A DNA stretch of 64,000 nucleotides from Bacteroidaceae bacterium (GTDB lineage Bacteria; Bacteroidota; Bacteroidia; Bacteroidales; Bacteroidaceae), in the NCBI GenBank assembly GCA_017940185.1, contig JAGAZE010000043.1:1-64000 (forward strand), given 5' to 3'. The position numbers and the translations under genes are program-made. Positions 32,907-40,617 of this stretch are shown here, in pieces. The notes under the pieces were generated by a model that searched no databases, had not been told where the DNA came from, and saw nothing but the letters and a program-made list of their open reading frames with translations. The stretch's first letter is position 1, and every line of letters starts with the position of its first letter.

Positions 32907-33809
32907 TCACTTGTCTTTACGTCCGAAGACGGAGAAGTGGACATAGCGTTTCGGGTGCTCGCGCAGGTTGACCAGCAGCGAGTCGGCATGCATCACGGCA
33001 GTGTTGATGTTGGTGTAGAGCGTAGAGTCGCTCATCAGGCGTCCGAGCGATGAGGTGCGGTCGTTGAGCTGCTGTGTAAACCGCTGCAGTTCGCCAATGG
33101 TTTGTTCCAGCTGTAGCATGGTGTTGCCCAGGTCGATGTCGGCCCAGTTGGAAGTCATGCGTGTGGTGTTGTCGAGCGTGCCCGCTGCCTTGTCGACCAG
33201 CTGCGGCAGCTGGTGGTTGAGTGTGGCTGCCAGTGCGGTGAGGTGTTGTGCGGTGTTGTTGAGGCGCTGCGTCAGCAGTTGTGCATTGTAGAGCGTGCCT
33301 TGCAGCGCCGGATTGGCGCTCACGGTCTCCAGATTGGCGAGTATGCTGTTGATGGTGGGCAGCATGTCGCCTACTTGTGGCAGCATATCGGCGGCCTTGT
33401 CGAGTGCTCCTTTGTGTGCCTGTCCTTGAAGTGTGGCACCAGGGGGCAGCAGCTGTCCGCGCGATTGGTCGAAGAGCAGGTTCACCTGCACATTGCCCAG
33501 CAGGTCGGATGCTATCTCAGCACGTGTGCCCTCGCGCAACTGCAGCTTGCGGTCGAGACTCACCACGCAGCGCACCTTGCCGTTGGAGGCGTAGTCGTAG
33601 GCTATTTCCTTCACCATGCCCACCTTGTAGCCATTGGAATAGACGGGGCTAGACGCCGACAGCCCGCTCACATCATCGAAGAGGATGGTGTAGGTGTTGT
33701 CGTCGGAGAAGAGTTGGCGCCCTTTCAGGAAGTTGATGCCAAAGTAGAGCAGTGCCACGGCAGCGATGGCCGTGAGCGCTATGACGATTTCTTTCTTGTG
33801 GGTTTTCAT
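32907..33809 (-). CDS. MCE/MlaD family lipid-transport protein
   Basis: 300 aa. A single N-terminal membrane anchor (IVIALTAIAAVALLYFGINF) precedes the MCE domain (about 38-110: NTYTILFDDVSGLSASSPVY, NGYKVGMVKEI, LLGNVQVNLLF). A long helical C-terminal region (about 130-285) follows. MCE proteins form rings that ferry phospholipids between membranes; the MlaE permease and MlaF ATPase usually needed are not nearby. It lies 18 bp after the amidase gene, in the nrdJ-folB-amidase-MCE run, an order often seen in Bacteroidales. Confidence 0.88.
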   Translation of the reverse strand: MKTHKKEIVIALTAIAAVALLYFGINFLKGRQLFSDDNTYTILFDDVSGLSASSPVYSNGYKVGMVKEIAYDYASNGKVRCVVSLDRKLQLREGTRAEIASDLLGNVQVNLLFDQSRGQLLPPGATLQGQAHKGALDKAADMLPQVGDMLPTINSILANLETVSANPALQGTLYNAQLLTQRLNNTAQHLTALAATLNHQLPQLVDKAAGTLDNTTRMTSNWADIDLGNTMLQLEQTIGELQRFTQQLNDRTSSLGRLMSDSTLYTNINTAVMHADSLLVNLREHPKRYVHFSVFGRKDK

Positions 33810-33827
33810 GGAGAGAGGGTGGGAGGA

Positions 33828-35051
33828 TTATTTCTTTTGTCGCCAGAGGGCTATTGCCTGCTGTACGTTGGTTCTCTTGCCATCGACAAATGCCACGATG
33901 AAGGCCTGTGGGAAGCGTTCGGTGAGTGTGCGTCGCAGGGCGGCGATGGCGTTGTAGTCGGTAGATGCTCCAACGGTGTACTTCACCATGCCGTCTTCAG
34001 TATAGCGCTCCACATTGGCGATGTCCTTGAGTCGCTGATCGTTGGCGGGCAGAGGTTGAGCAGTGGCCAGTATTTGCACTTTGAATACGGGTTGTCCGTC
34101 GGTGGTTGGTGGGGGTGTTTCTTTGCCGGGCTGTTGTGTGGGCGTGGAGGCGGTCTTTGGTGCCTTTGCGGGTGCGTTGTCCTTGTCGGGGTTGTCTTTC
34201 TTTGCGGGCGCGGCATCCTTCTTAGGCATTGCAGGTGGGTTGACGGCTATCATGGGCAGTGTCTGTTGGCGGCTGCCGTAGAACTTGTTGCGATACTGTG
34301 CGAAGGCATTGAATATACCGCGTGCGTAGAGGTCGGCAGCTGCGGCCGAGTTCATGAAATCTTCTTCGTCGGGCGTGGAGATAAATCCCAGTTCGAGCAG
34401 GCATCCGGGCATCGACGAGAGACGCAGCACAGCCAAGTTGTCTTGATGGGCGCCCATGTCGTTGCGCCCTGTGGCTGCGGGCACGTGGCGTTGCATGAGC
34501 CGGGCCAGTTCCACGCTGCGTTGCATGTTGTTGTCTTGGATAAACTCGTACATGATATTGCTCTCGGCGGAGTTGGGATCAAACCCGGCGTAGGTCTGCT
34601 TATAGTTCTTCTCAAGCAGTATGACAGCGTTTTCGCGCTTTGCCACTTCCAGATTCTTCGTCAGCCCGCTTCTGCCCGTGTTGCGTCCGGAGCCGAGGGT
34701 GTAGGTTTGAAATCCGCGTGCTATGCGTCCGGCACCGATGGAGTTGATGTGCACGGAGATGAACAGGTCGGCCTTGTTGCGGTTGGCCACCTGTGCGCGC
34801 TCCATGAGTGGCAGAAAGCGGTCGGTGGTGCGGGTGTAGATTACCTTCACGTCGGGGCAGTTGGCTTCCACCATCTTGCCGAAGGCCAGGGCGAACTTGA
34901 GTGTGAGGTCTTTTTCCTTTGAATATTTGCCTACCGCTCCGCTGTCGTGTCCTCCGTGGCCGGCATCGATGACGAGCACGAAGCGGTCTTTGGCTACGAG
35001 GGGCAGGGCTATGAGCAGCAGCATGCAGACGAGCAGGCGGGTGAGTTTCAT
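33828..35051 (-). CDS. N-acetylmuramoyl-L-alanine amidase (AmiC-type, Amidase_3)
   Basis: 407 aa from the ATG at 35051, which overlaps the folB stop (ATGA) and begins a clear signal peptide. The longer frame upstream is folB shadow. The Amidase_3 domain has zinc ligands in VIDAGHGGHDSGAVG (His about 32), a Glu in KEKDLTLKFAL, FISVHINSI (His about 95) and LLELGFIS (catalytic Glu). A Lys/Pro/Ala/Thr-rich linker (about 270-325) follows. The C-terminal SPOR-like domain (about 325-400: VFKVQILATAQPLPANDQRL; VKYTVGASTDYNAI) probably binds septal peptidoglycan. It cleaves the amide between MurNAc and L-Ala during cell separation. Confidence 0.9.
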   Translation of the reverse strand: MKLTRLLVCMLLLIALPLVAKDRFVLVIDAGHGGHDSGAVGKYSKEKDLTLKFALAFGKMVEANCPDVKVIYTRTTDRFLPLMERAQVANRNKADLFISVHINSIGAGRIARGFQTYTLGSGRNTGRSGLTKNLEVAKRENAVILLEKNYKQTYAGFDPNSAESNIMYEFIQDNNMQRSVELARLMQRHVPAATGRNDMGAHQDNLAVLRLSSMPGCLLELGFISTPDEEDFMNSAAAADLYARGIFNAFAQYRNKFYGSRQQTLPMIAVNPPAMPKKDAAPAKKDNPDKDNAPAKAPKTASTPTQQPGKETPPPTTDGQPVFKVQILATAQPLPANDQRLKDIANVERYTEDGMVKYTVGASTDYNAIAALRRTLTERFPQAFIVAFVDGKRTNVQQAIALWRQKK

Positions 35052-35467
35052 GATTGTGAATTGATGAGCTGTGTGGGTTGAGGCAGGGTGTCGGTTCGGG
35101 TGGTGTCGATGTGCAGTGTGACGCAGGCTCCTTGCAGGTCGGCTCCCATGGGCGGGTTGCACTTTGTGAGCGTGATGTCGATGTGTGTGACGGGTGGGCA
35201 GGCGTTGGCTATGTGGTGTGCGATGCGCCATGCGACGTGTTCAATGAGCTTGGAGGGCTGCGCCATCTCTTGCTTCACAATATCGTATAGTGTGGCATAG
35301 TTTACGGCGTGGGCTACATCGTCGGTGAGCATGGCAGCCGTGGCATCGTAGGTGGCTTGCAGGTCAACGATGAAGTCGGCGCCCACGATGTTTTCCTGCG
35401 CCATCACGCCATGGAAGGCGTGGAAGCGCATGCCGTGCAGGCTGATGTGGCTGTGGCGTAGTTGCAT
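35048..35467 (-). CDS. folB: Dihydroneopterin aldolase
   Basis: 139 aa. Family motifs: LHGMRFHAFHGVMAQENIVG (about 10-29; catalytic Tyr replaced by the FHAFHG form), VNYATLYDIVKQEM and KLIEHVAWRIA (Glu near 75). It converts dihydroneopterin to 6-hydroxymethyl-dihydropterin and glycolaldehyde in folate synthesis. The last four bases overlap the amidase start (ATGA), which suggests translational coupling. It follows nrdJ by 30 bp. Confidence 0.88.
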   Translation of the reverse strand: MQLRHSHISLHGMRFHAFHGVMAQENIVGADFIVDLQATYDATAAMLTDDVAHAVNYATLYDIVKQEMAQPSKLIEHVAWRIAHHIANACPPVTHIDITLTKCNPPMGADLQGACVTLHIDTTRTDTLPQPTQLINSQS

Positions 35468-35497
35468 GGAGCGAGTGTCTGTGTGGGCAGATGGGTG

Positions 35498-38068
35498 TTA
35501 TCCGCAGCGTGAGGCGCCGCAGTTCTTGCAGGTGAGGCATCCTTCTTGGTAGACGAGTGTCTCCTGTCCGCAGTTGGGGCAGCGCTGTCCCGTGGCTGTG
35601 GTGCCGTCGACAACGTACTTCTTCAGTGCGCGTTCCACGCCGTTCTTCCAGGTGTTGATGCTCTCGCTGCCCAGTTGCAGTGAGCTCACCAGGTGGATGA
35701 CGTGAGAGATGGGCATGCGATAGCGCAGCACGCCGGAGATGAGCTTGGCATAGTTCCAATATTCGGGGTTGAACTTCTCCGACAGTCCTTCGACGGTGGT
35801 CTTGTATCCGCGTTTGTTTTCAAACTGGAAGTCGTAGCGTTTGGTGCCGTCGGCATTGGTCTGCTTGATGATTTTGCCTTTGGTGACGCTCTTGGGCAGC
35901 ACGATGCCTTCGTCGTCGTCTTGCAATCCGGTGAAAATCTCGTAGGGATAGCCGTCGTAGAGTCCCACAAATGCCACCCATTTCTCCTTATTGTTTTGGA
36001 ATCGCACCACGTCGCACTCCAGCACATCGGGGCGCACCTCCTTCACATTGGGCTTTTCTTTCGGTTCGTAGTGTGTGTTGGCAGTGTCGGGTGTGGTATT
36101 GGTGTCGTCCTTTTTCTTTTTCTTCTCGTCTACTGCCACCATCACTCCTGCGCGGCTGCCGTCGCGATAGATGGTACAGCCCTTGCACCCCGAGCGCCAA
36201 GCCTCCACATAGAGCTGATCGACGAGTTCTTCGCTCACGTTGTTGGGCAGGTTGACGGTGACGCTGATGCTGTGGTCTACCCATTGTTGCACGGCGCCCT
36301 GCATGCGCACCTTCATCAGCCAGTCGATGTCGTTGGCGGTGGCTTTGTAGTAGGGCGACTGTGCCACAAGGGCGTCTATCTGCTCCTGTGTGTAGTGCCG
36401 GGTGGTGTCGTGACCGTTGATTTTCATCCACTCCATAAACTTGGGGTGGTAGACGATGTATTCCTCGAAGGCGTCGCCCATGTCGTCGATGAAGTCGACG
36501 CGTGTTTCCGGGTCGTTGGCGTTTACCTTTCGGCGGCGTTTGTAGACGGGCATGAACACGGGTTCTATTCCGCTTGTTGTCTGTGTCATGAGGCTCACGG
36601 TGCCGGTGGGTGCTATGGTGAGGCAGGCGATGTTGCGCCGTCCGTACTTCTGCAGGTCGCGGTAGAGGGCGGGGTCGGCCTGCTTGATGCGCAGCAGGAA
36701 GGGGTTGTGCTGCTCGCGCTTGGCATCGAAGATGCTGAAGGCGCCGCGCTCTTTGGCCATCTCCACCGATGCGCGGTAGGCGGCCAGGGCGAGTGTCTTG
36801 TGTACCTCTACGGAGATGTCGGTGGCTTCCTGTGTGCCGTAGCGCAGGCCCAGGGCGGCTATCATGTCGCCTTCGGCAGTGATGCCCACGCCGGTGCGGC
36901 GGCCCTTGCCGCTCTTGGCCAGTATCTTTTCCCACAAGTGGCGCTCGCTCTGCTTCACCTCTTCCTGCTGCGGATCGGCATCAATCTTGTTGATGATTTG
37001 GTGTATCTTCTCCAGTTCGAGGTCTACGATGTCGTCCATGATGCGCTGTGCCATGGCCACATGTCGGCGGAAGAGGTCGAAGTTGAACTGTGCTTGTGGG
37101 GTGAAGGGATGCTCTACGTAGGAGTAGAGGTTGATTGACAGCAGTCGGCACGAGTCGTAGGGGCATAGCGGTATCTCTCCGCATGGGTTGGTGCTGATGG
37201 TTCGGAATCCCAAGTCGGCATAGCAGTCGGGCAGGCTTTCGCGTAGGATGGTGTCCCAGAAGAGTATGCCCGGCTCGGCGCTTTGCCACGCATTGTGCAC
37301 AATCTTCTTCCACAGGCGTTGTGCGTCGGTCTGTTGTGTGACGGAGGGAAAGTCGCTGTCTACGGGAAACTGCTGTGTGTAGCTATCGCCATTGGTTGCC
37401 GCCTGCATGAAGGCGTCGTCGATGCGCACCGACACGTTGGCACCTGTCACTTTGCCCTCTTTCATCTTGGCGTCGATGAATGCTTCGGCCTCCGGGTGCT
37501 TGATGCTGACGGTGAGCATGAGTGCTCCGCGGCGTCCGTCTTGCGCCACCTCGCGTGTGGAGTTGGAGTAGCGTTCCATGAAGGGCACGATGCCTGTGGA
37601 GGTGAGTGCCGAGTTGTTGACGGGTGAGCCTTTGGGGCGTATATGCGAGAGGTCGTGTCCCACGCCTCCGCGGCGTTTCATGAGTTGCACTTGCTCCTCG
37701 TCGATACGCAGTATGGCACCGTAGGAGTCGGCGTCGCCGTCGATGCCGATGACAAAGCAGTTGCTCAGCGAGGCCACTTGGAAGTGGTTGCCGATGCCTG
37801 TCATGGGGCTGCCGCTGGGGATGATGTATCTGAAGTGGTCGAGCACGTCGAAGATGTCCTTTTCGGTGAGCGGATTGGGATAATTGTGCTCTATGCGTGC
37901 TATCTCTTTTGCTATGCGTTGGTGCATGTCTTTGGGCGAACGCTCGTAGATGTTGCCGAAACTGTCTTTCATGGCATACTTGTTCACCCATACGTGGGCA
38001 GCCAGTTCATCGCCGCCGAAGTATTCCAGTGTGGCCTGATAGGCGTCGTCGTAGGTGTAGGTCTTCAT
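35498..38068 (-). CDS. nrdJ: Adenosylcobalamin-dependent (class II) ribonucleotide reductase
   Basis: 856 aa from the ATG at 38068; an upstream extension to 38230 runs past the promoter. The catalytic region has the thiyl-radical motif STNPCGEIPLCPYDSC, and substrate-site segments include ASLSNCFVIG, GGVGHDLSHIRPKGS and IAPTGTVSLM. The C-terminal zinc-like motif CPNCGQETLVYQEGCLTCKN followed by CG..RCG is typical of B12-dependent forms. It makes deoxyribonucleotides without oxygen, fitting an anaerobe. It needs cobalamin; no B12 genes are in the window. Confidence 0.92.
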   Translation of the reverse strand: MKTYTYDDAYQATLEYFGGDELAAHVWVNKYAMKDSFGNIYERSPKDMHQRIAKEIARIEHNYPNPLTEKDIFDVLDHFRYIIPSGSPMTGIGNHFQVASLSNCFVIGIDGDADSYGAILRIDEEQVQLMKRRGGVGHDLSHIRPKGSPVNNSALTSTGIVPFMERYSNSTREVAQDGRRGALMLTVSIKHPEAEAFIDAKMKEGKVTGANVSVRIDDAFMQAATNGDSYTQQFPVDSDFPSVTQQTDAQRLWKKIVHNAWQSAEPGILFWDTILRESLPDCYADLGFRTISTNPCGEIPLCPYDSCRLLSINLYSYVEHPFTPQAQFNFDLFRRHVAMAQRIMDDIVDLELEKIHQIINKIDADPQQEEVKQSERHLWEKILAKSGKGRRTGVGITAEGDMIAALGLRYGTQEATDISVEVHKTLALAAYRASVEMAKERGAFSIFDAKREQHNPFLLRIKQADPALYRDLQKYGRRNIACLTIAPTGTVSLMTQTTSGIEPVFMPVYKRRRKVNANDPETRVDFIDDMGDAFEEYIVYHPKFMEWMKINGHDTTRHYTQEQIDALVAQSPYYKATANDIDWLMKVRMQGAVQQWVDHSISVTVNLPNNVSEELVDQLYVEAWRSGCKGCTIYRDGSRAGVMVAVDEKKKKKDDTNTTPDTANTHYEPKEKPNVKEVRPDVLECDVVRFQNNKEKWVAFVGLYDGYPYEIFTGLQDDDEGIVLPKSVTKGKIIKQTNADGTKRYDFQFENKRGYKTTVEGLSEKFNPEYWNYAKLISGVLRYRMPISHVIHLVSSLQLGSESINTWKNGVERALKKYVVDGTTATGQRCPNCGQETLVYQEGCLTCKNCGASRCG

Positions 38069-38158
38069 AGTGTGTGTGAGGGGGCGTCTTTTCAGTCTGT
38101 AGATAGTGTGTCGTTGTGATGTGTTTGTGGTGTGCGTGCCGTGTCGGCAGCATCCCTG

Positions 38159-38166
38159 CAAAGTTA
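38159..38166 (-). promoter_or_regulatory. -7 box for nrdJ
   Basis: Minus-strand TAACTTTG about 90 nt upstream of the start, next to a very AT-rich stretch (38167-38190); no clear -33. Confidence 0.5.
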
Positions 38167-38202
38167 CAACTCTTATATAATATAATATGGTGTGGCGGTG
38201 AA

Positions 38203-38241
38203 AAAAAAGCAGCGTGCTTATTTTGCGCACGCTGCTTTTTT
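38203..38241. terminator. Rho-independent terminator of rng
   Basis: AAAAAAGCAGCGTGC (38203-38217) pairs with GCACGCTGCTTTTTT (38227-38241). It overlaps the rng stop codon and has U-runs in both directions. Confidence 0.9.
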
Positions 38242-39812
38242 CATTTTGTCTCCATCTCCTCTTTCATGTCGATGTATTGCTTTTCTGCATCGTAGAATTC
38301 GTACTGCAGGAAGGCCATTTTCTGTGAGGCGATGATGCGGATGCCTGTTCCGTACTTCAGCTGCCACTTTCTTTTGAGCGACATGATGCCCTTGTTGATA
38401 TATGCGGCAACGTATGGGTGTACGTGCAGGTAGCACTTTCGGATGCCTATCCGATTGACCAGGTAATCGATTTTTCTCTCCAATTGGTCGGTGAAGAGGT
38501 ACGACGACTTTATTTTCCCTTTTCCGAAGCATGTGGGGCAGGTCTCTTCCACATCGAGGTCGACAGCGGGTCGCACGCGTTGTCGGGTGATTTGCATGAG
38601 TCCGAACTTGCTCAGTGGCAGTATGTTGTGCCGTGCTCTGTCTTGTTGCATGTTCTTGCACATGCGTTCGTAGAGCATTTGCCGGTCTTCTGCCAGGCGC
38701 ATGTCAATGAAATCGACGATGATGATGCCGCCCATGTCGCGCAGCCGCAGCTGGCGTGCCAGTTCGTCGGCGGCGCCGAGGTTCACTTCCAGTGCGTTTT
38801 CTTCCTGCCCGTTGTCTTTTTTGATGCGGTTGCCGCTGTTCACGTCTACCACGTGCATGGCCTCGGTGTGCTCTATGACGAGGTAGGCGCCGCGCTTGTA
38901 GTTCACCACCTTGCCGAAGCCCGACTTCAGCTGCTTGGTGACGTTGTAGTTGTCGAAAATGGGTACGTTGCCTTTGTAGAGGCGCACGATGCCGGCCTTT
39001 TCAGGGGCTATGAGCGAGAGATACTGGTGCAGCTCGCTGTGCACTGCGGCGTCGTTGACGTAGATGTTTTCGTAGGTGGGGTTGAAGAGGTCGCGTATCA
39101 TTGCCACGCTGCGGCTTGTCTCTTCGTAGACGAGTTGTGGTCGTGTCTGTGTCTTCTGCACTTTGGTGATGGTGTCTTCCCATCGTTTGAGCAGTATGCG
39201 CAGTTCTGCATCGAGCTCGGCCACGCGTTTGCCTTCGGCAACGGTGCGGACGATGATGCCGCAGTTTTTGGGTTTGATGCTCTGCACAAGTTGTTTGAGG
39301 CGGGCTCTCTCGGCGCTGCTGCGTATCTTCGACGATACGCTCACCTTGTCGCCGAAGGGGATGAGTACTATGTTGCGTCCGGCAAAGCTTATCTCCGCCG
39401 TGAGTCTCGGCCCCTTGGTGGAGATGGGTTCCTTGACGATTTGCACTAGTATCTCCTGTCCTTGCTGCAGCTTTGTGATGGCGCCCTCTTTGGGCAGGTC
39501 GGGCTGGGGAATGGCTTTGGAGAAGGGGTAGAGGCGCTTGCGGTCGCTTTGCACCTGCTTGAGGTACTTCTCAAAGGAGGGATACTGACTTCCCAGGTCG
39601 AGGTAATGGAGAAAGGCATCGCGGTCGCAACCTACATCTACAAAGCAGGCGTTGAGGCCTGGCATGAGCTTTTTCACTTTTGCGATGTAGATGTTGCCTA
39701 CTGAGAAGGATGCCGAACGAGTCTCTTGCTGAAACTCCACCAGGGTCTTATCCTCAAGCAGAGCTATAGCAATGTCGTCGTGTCGGACATCGATTACTAC
39801 TTCGCTTGTCAT
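38241..39812 (-). CDS. rng: Ribonuclease G/E family endoribonuclease
   Basis: 523 aa. An S1 RNA-binding domain (about 38-125: GNIYIAKVKKLMPGLNACFV, DVGCDRDAFLH) is followed by an RNase H-like region and the DNase I-like catalytic part. There HVVDVNSGN (Asp about 325) and IIIVDFIDMRL (Asp about 370) carry the two metal-binding aspartates. TCPTCFGKG is the zinc-link. The long RNase E scaffold tail is absent, as expected for RNase G. It acts in rRNA maturation and mRNA decay. Downstream of hup and the small ribosomal protein, a conserved Bacteroidales order. Confidence 0.93.
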   Translation of the reverse strand: MTSEVVIDVRHDDIAIALLEDKTLVEFQQETRSASFSVGNIYIAKVKKLMPGLNACFVDVGCDRDAFLHYLDLGSQYPSFEKYLKQVQSDRKRLYPFSKAIPQPDLPKEGAITKLQQGQEILVQIVKEPISTKGPRLTAEISFAGRNIVLIPFGDKVSVSSKIRSSAERARLKQLVQSIKPKNCGIIVRTVAEGKRVAELDAELRILLKRWEDTITKVQKTQTRPQLVYEETSRSVAMIRDLFNPTYENIYVNDAAVHSELHQYLSLIAPEKAGIVRLYKGNVPIFDNYNVTKQLKSGFGKVVNYKRGAYLVIEHTEAMHVVDVNSGNRIKKDNGQEENALEVNLGAADELARQLRLRDMGGIIIVDFIDMRLAEDRQMLYERMCKNMQQDRARHNILPLSKFGLMQITRQRVRPAVDLDVEETCPTCFGKGKIKSSYLFTDQLERKIDYLVNRIGIRKCYLHVHPYVAAYINKGIMSLKRKWQLKYGTGIRIIASQKMAFLQYEFYDAEKQYIDMKEEMETK

Positions 39813-39876
39813 TTCTCTTTTTGCGTCGTGTGTGTGTCGGTGCGTCGCGGGTCCCTTTGGGTGAAGTCATGCAAAG

Positions 39877-39920
39877 GCGGGGTGCGCTCGTGTGCCCATG
39901 GAGGCACGGCGCATCCCCGC
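39877..39920 (-). promoter_or_regulatory. Long hairpin in the rng leader
   Basis: GCGGGGTGCG (39877-39886) pairs with CGCATCCCCGC (39910-39920), and GTGCC/GGCAC pair inside. It lies 65 nt upstream of rng and downstream of the small ribosomal protein gene. No U-tract follows, so a processing or autoregulatory structure is more likely than a terminator. Inference only. Confidence 0.5.
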
Positions 39921-39959
39921 TTGAGTGTGACCACGCTTTACGGGACCGAACGGAAGAGA

Positions 39960-40049
39960 TTACTTGTTCTTGTGACGATTCTTTCTCAGTCTCTTCTTAC
40001 GCTTGTGGGTGGCCATCTTGTGGCCTTTTTTCTTTTTTCCGTTTGGCAT
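39960..40049 (-). CDS. AURKAIP1/COX24-domain small basic protein (mS38-like ribosomal protein)
   Basis: 29 aa: MPNGKKKKGHKMATHKRKKR then LRKNRHKNK. More than half the residues are Lys, Arg or His. The MATHKRKKR.RKNRHK pattern is that of the bacterial AURKAIP1/COX24 family, related to mitochondrial ribosomal protein mS38. It probably binds 16S rRNA in the small subunit. It is too short for most gene finders. It lies between hup and rng in the same orientation. Confidence 0.85.
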   Translation of the reverse strand: MPNGKKKKGHKMATHKRKKRLRKNRHKNK

Positions 40050-40136
40050 AATAGTGGTGATATTGAGTTGATAATTACAGTATCATCGCAATGATGCGTG
40101 TCTGTTGTCGTGGAGTGTATATATGGTGTGGAGTGC

Positions 40137-40415
40137 TTACTCGCCCTTCATGCGGCTGATGAAGCTCTTGGCCGGCTTGAAACCGGGAAAGTCATGAGCG
40201 GCAATGGTGATGGTGGTGTTCTTAGATATGTTGCGAGCTGTCTTCTCGGCACGGTGCTTCACGATGAAACTACCGAAACCGCGGAGGTAGACGTTCTCCT
40301 TATTTACCATGCTGTCTCTCACTACGTCCATAAAAGCTTCTACGGTAGTCATTACTTCGCTTTTGGGGATGCCAGTCTTTTCAGAAATGATGTTGACGAT
40401 GTCTGCTTTAGTCAT
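40137..40415 (-). CDS. hup: HU/IHF family DNA-binding protein
   Basis: 92 aa, normal length. It has the HU N-terminus (MTKADIVNIISEKTGIPKSE), the conserved LRGFGSFIVKHRAEKTARNI strand-turn and the C-terminal FKPAKSF. The arm between (NISKNTTITIAAHDFPGFKP) has IAAHDFPGF where most HU have proline-based intercalation. It bends DNA and shapes the nucleoid. A -7 box (TACATTTG, minus strand) lies at 40475-40482. Confidence 0.92.
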   Translation of the reverse strand: MTKADIVNIISEKTGIPKSEVMTTVEAFMDVVRDSMVNKENVYLRGFGSFIVKHRAEKTARNISKNTTITIAAHDFPGFKPAKSFISRMKGE

Positions 40416-40474
40416 AATAATGAGAATAAATTAGGAGTAATACATTTGTAGCGTTGCCGTTCGGAAACGACGTG

Positions 40475-40482
40475 CAAATGTA
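40475..40482 (-). promoter_or_regulatory. -7 box for hup
   Basis: Minus-strand TACATTTG about 60 nt before the start; T-rich rather than TTTG at the -33 distance. Confidence 0.55.
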
Positions 40483-40617
40483 AGGACTTTTTATTTTGCG
40501 TGAAAAAAATTCATGTTTTTTTCTTTGTTTATGGGGTATACGGTGCTGTCGGGGGTGTGCCGGAGGCTGTCTGGACTGCTTTCGCGCGCGCGATATTTAT
40601 ATAGTGGTGTGCGGTGT

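Noticed and set aside
33213..34922. Long plus-strand ORF of 569 codons
   Set aside because: It is antisense to the MCE and amidase genes, which have clear family motifs, and its translation shows no domain. Similar long antisense frames at 552-1625, 6921-8618, 9509-11050, 18144-19649, 31004-32326 and 35693-37138 are rejected for the same reason (high GC, few stop codons in the complement).
38069..38230. N-terminal extension of the ribonucleotide reductase
   Set aside because: The extension crosses the -7 box at 38159-38166 and an AT-rich promoter region, and is not like the family.
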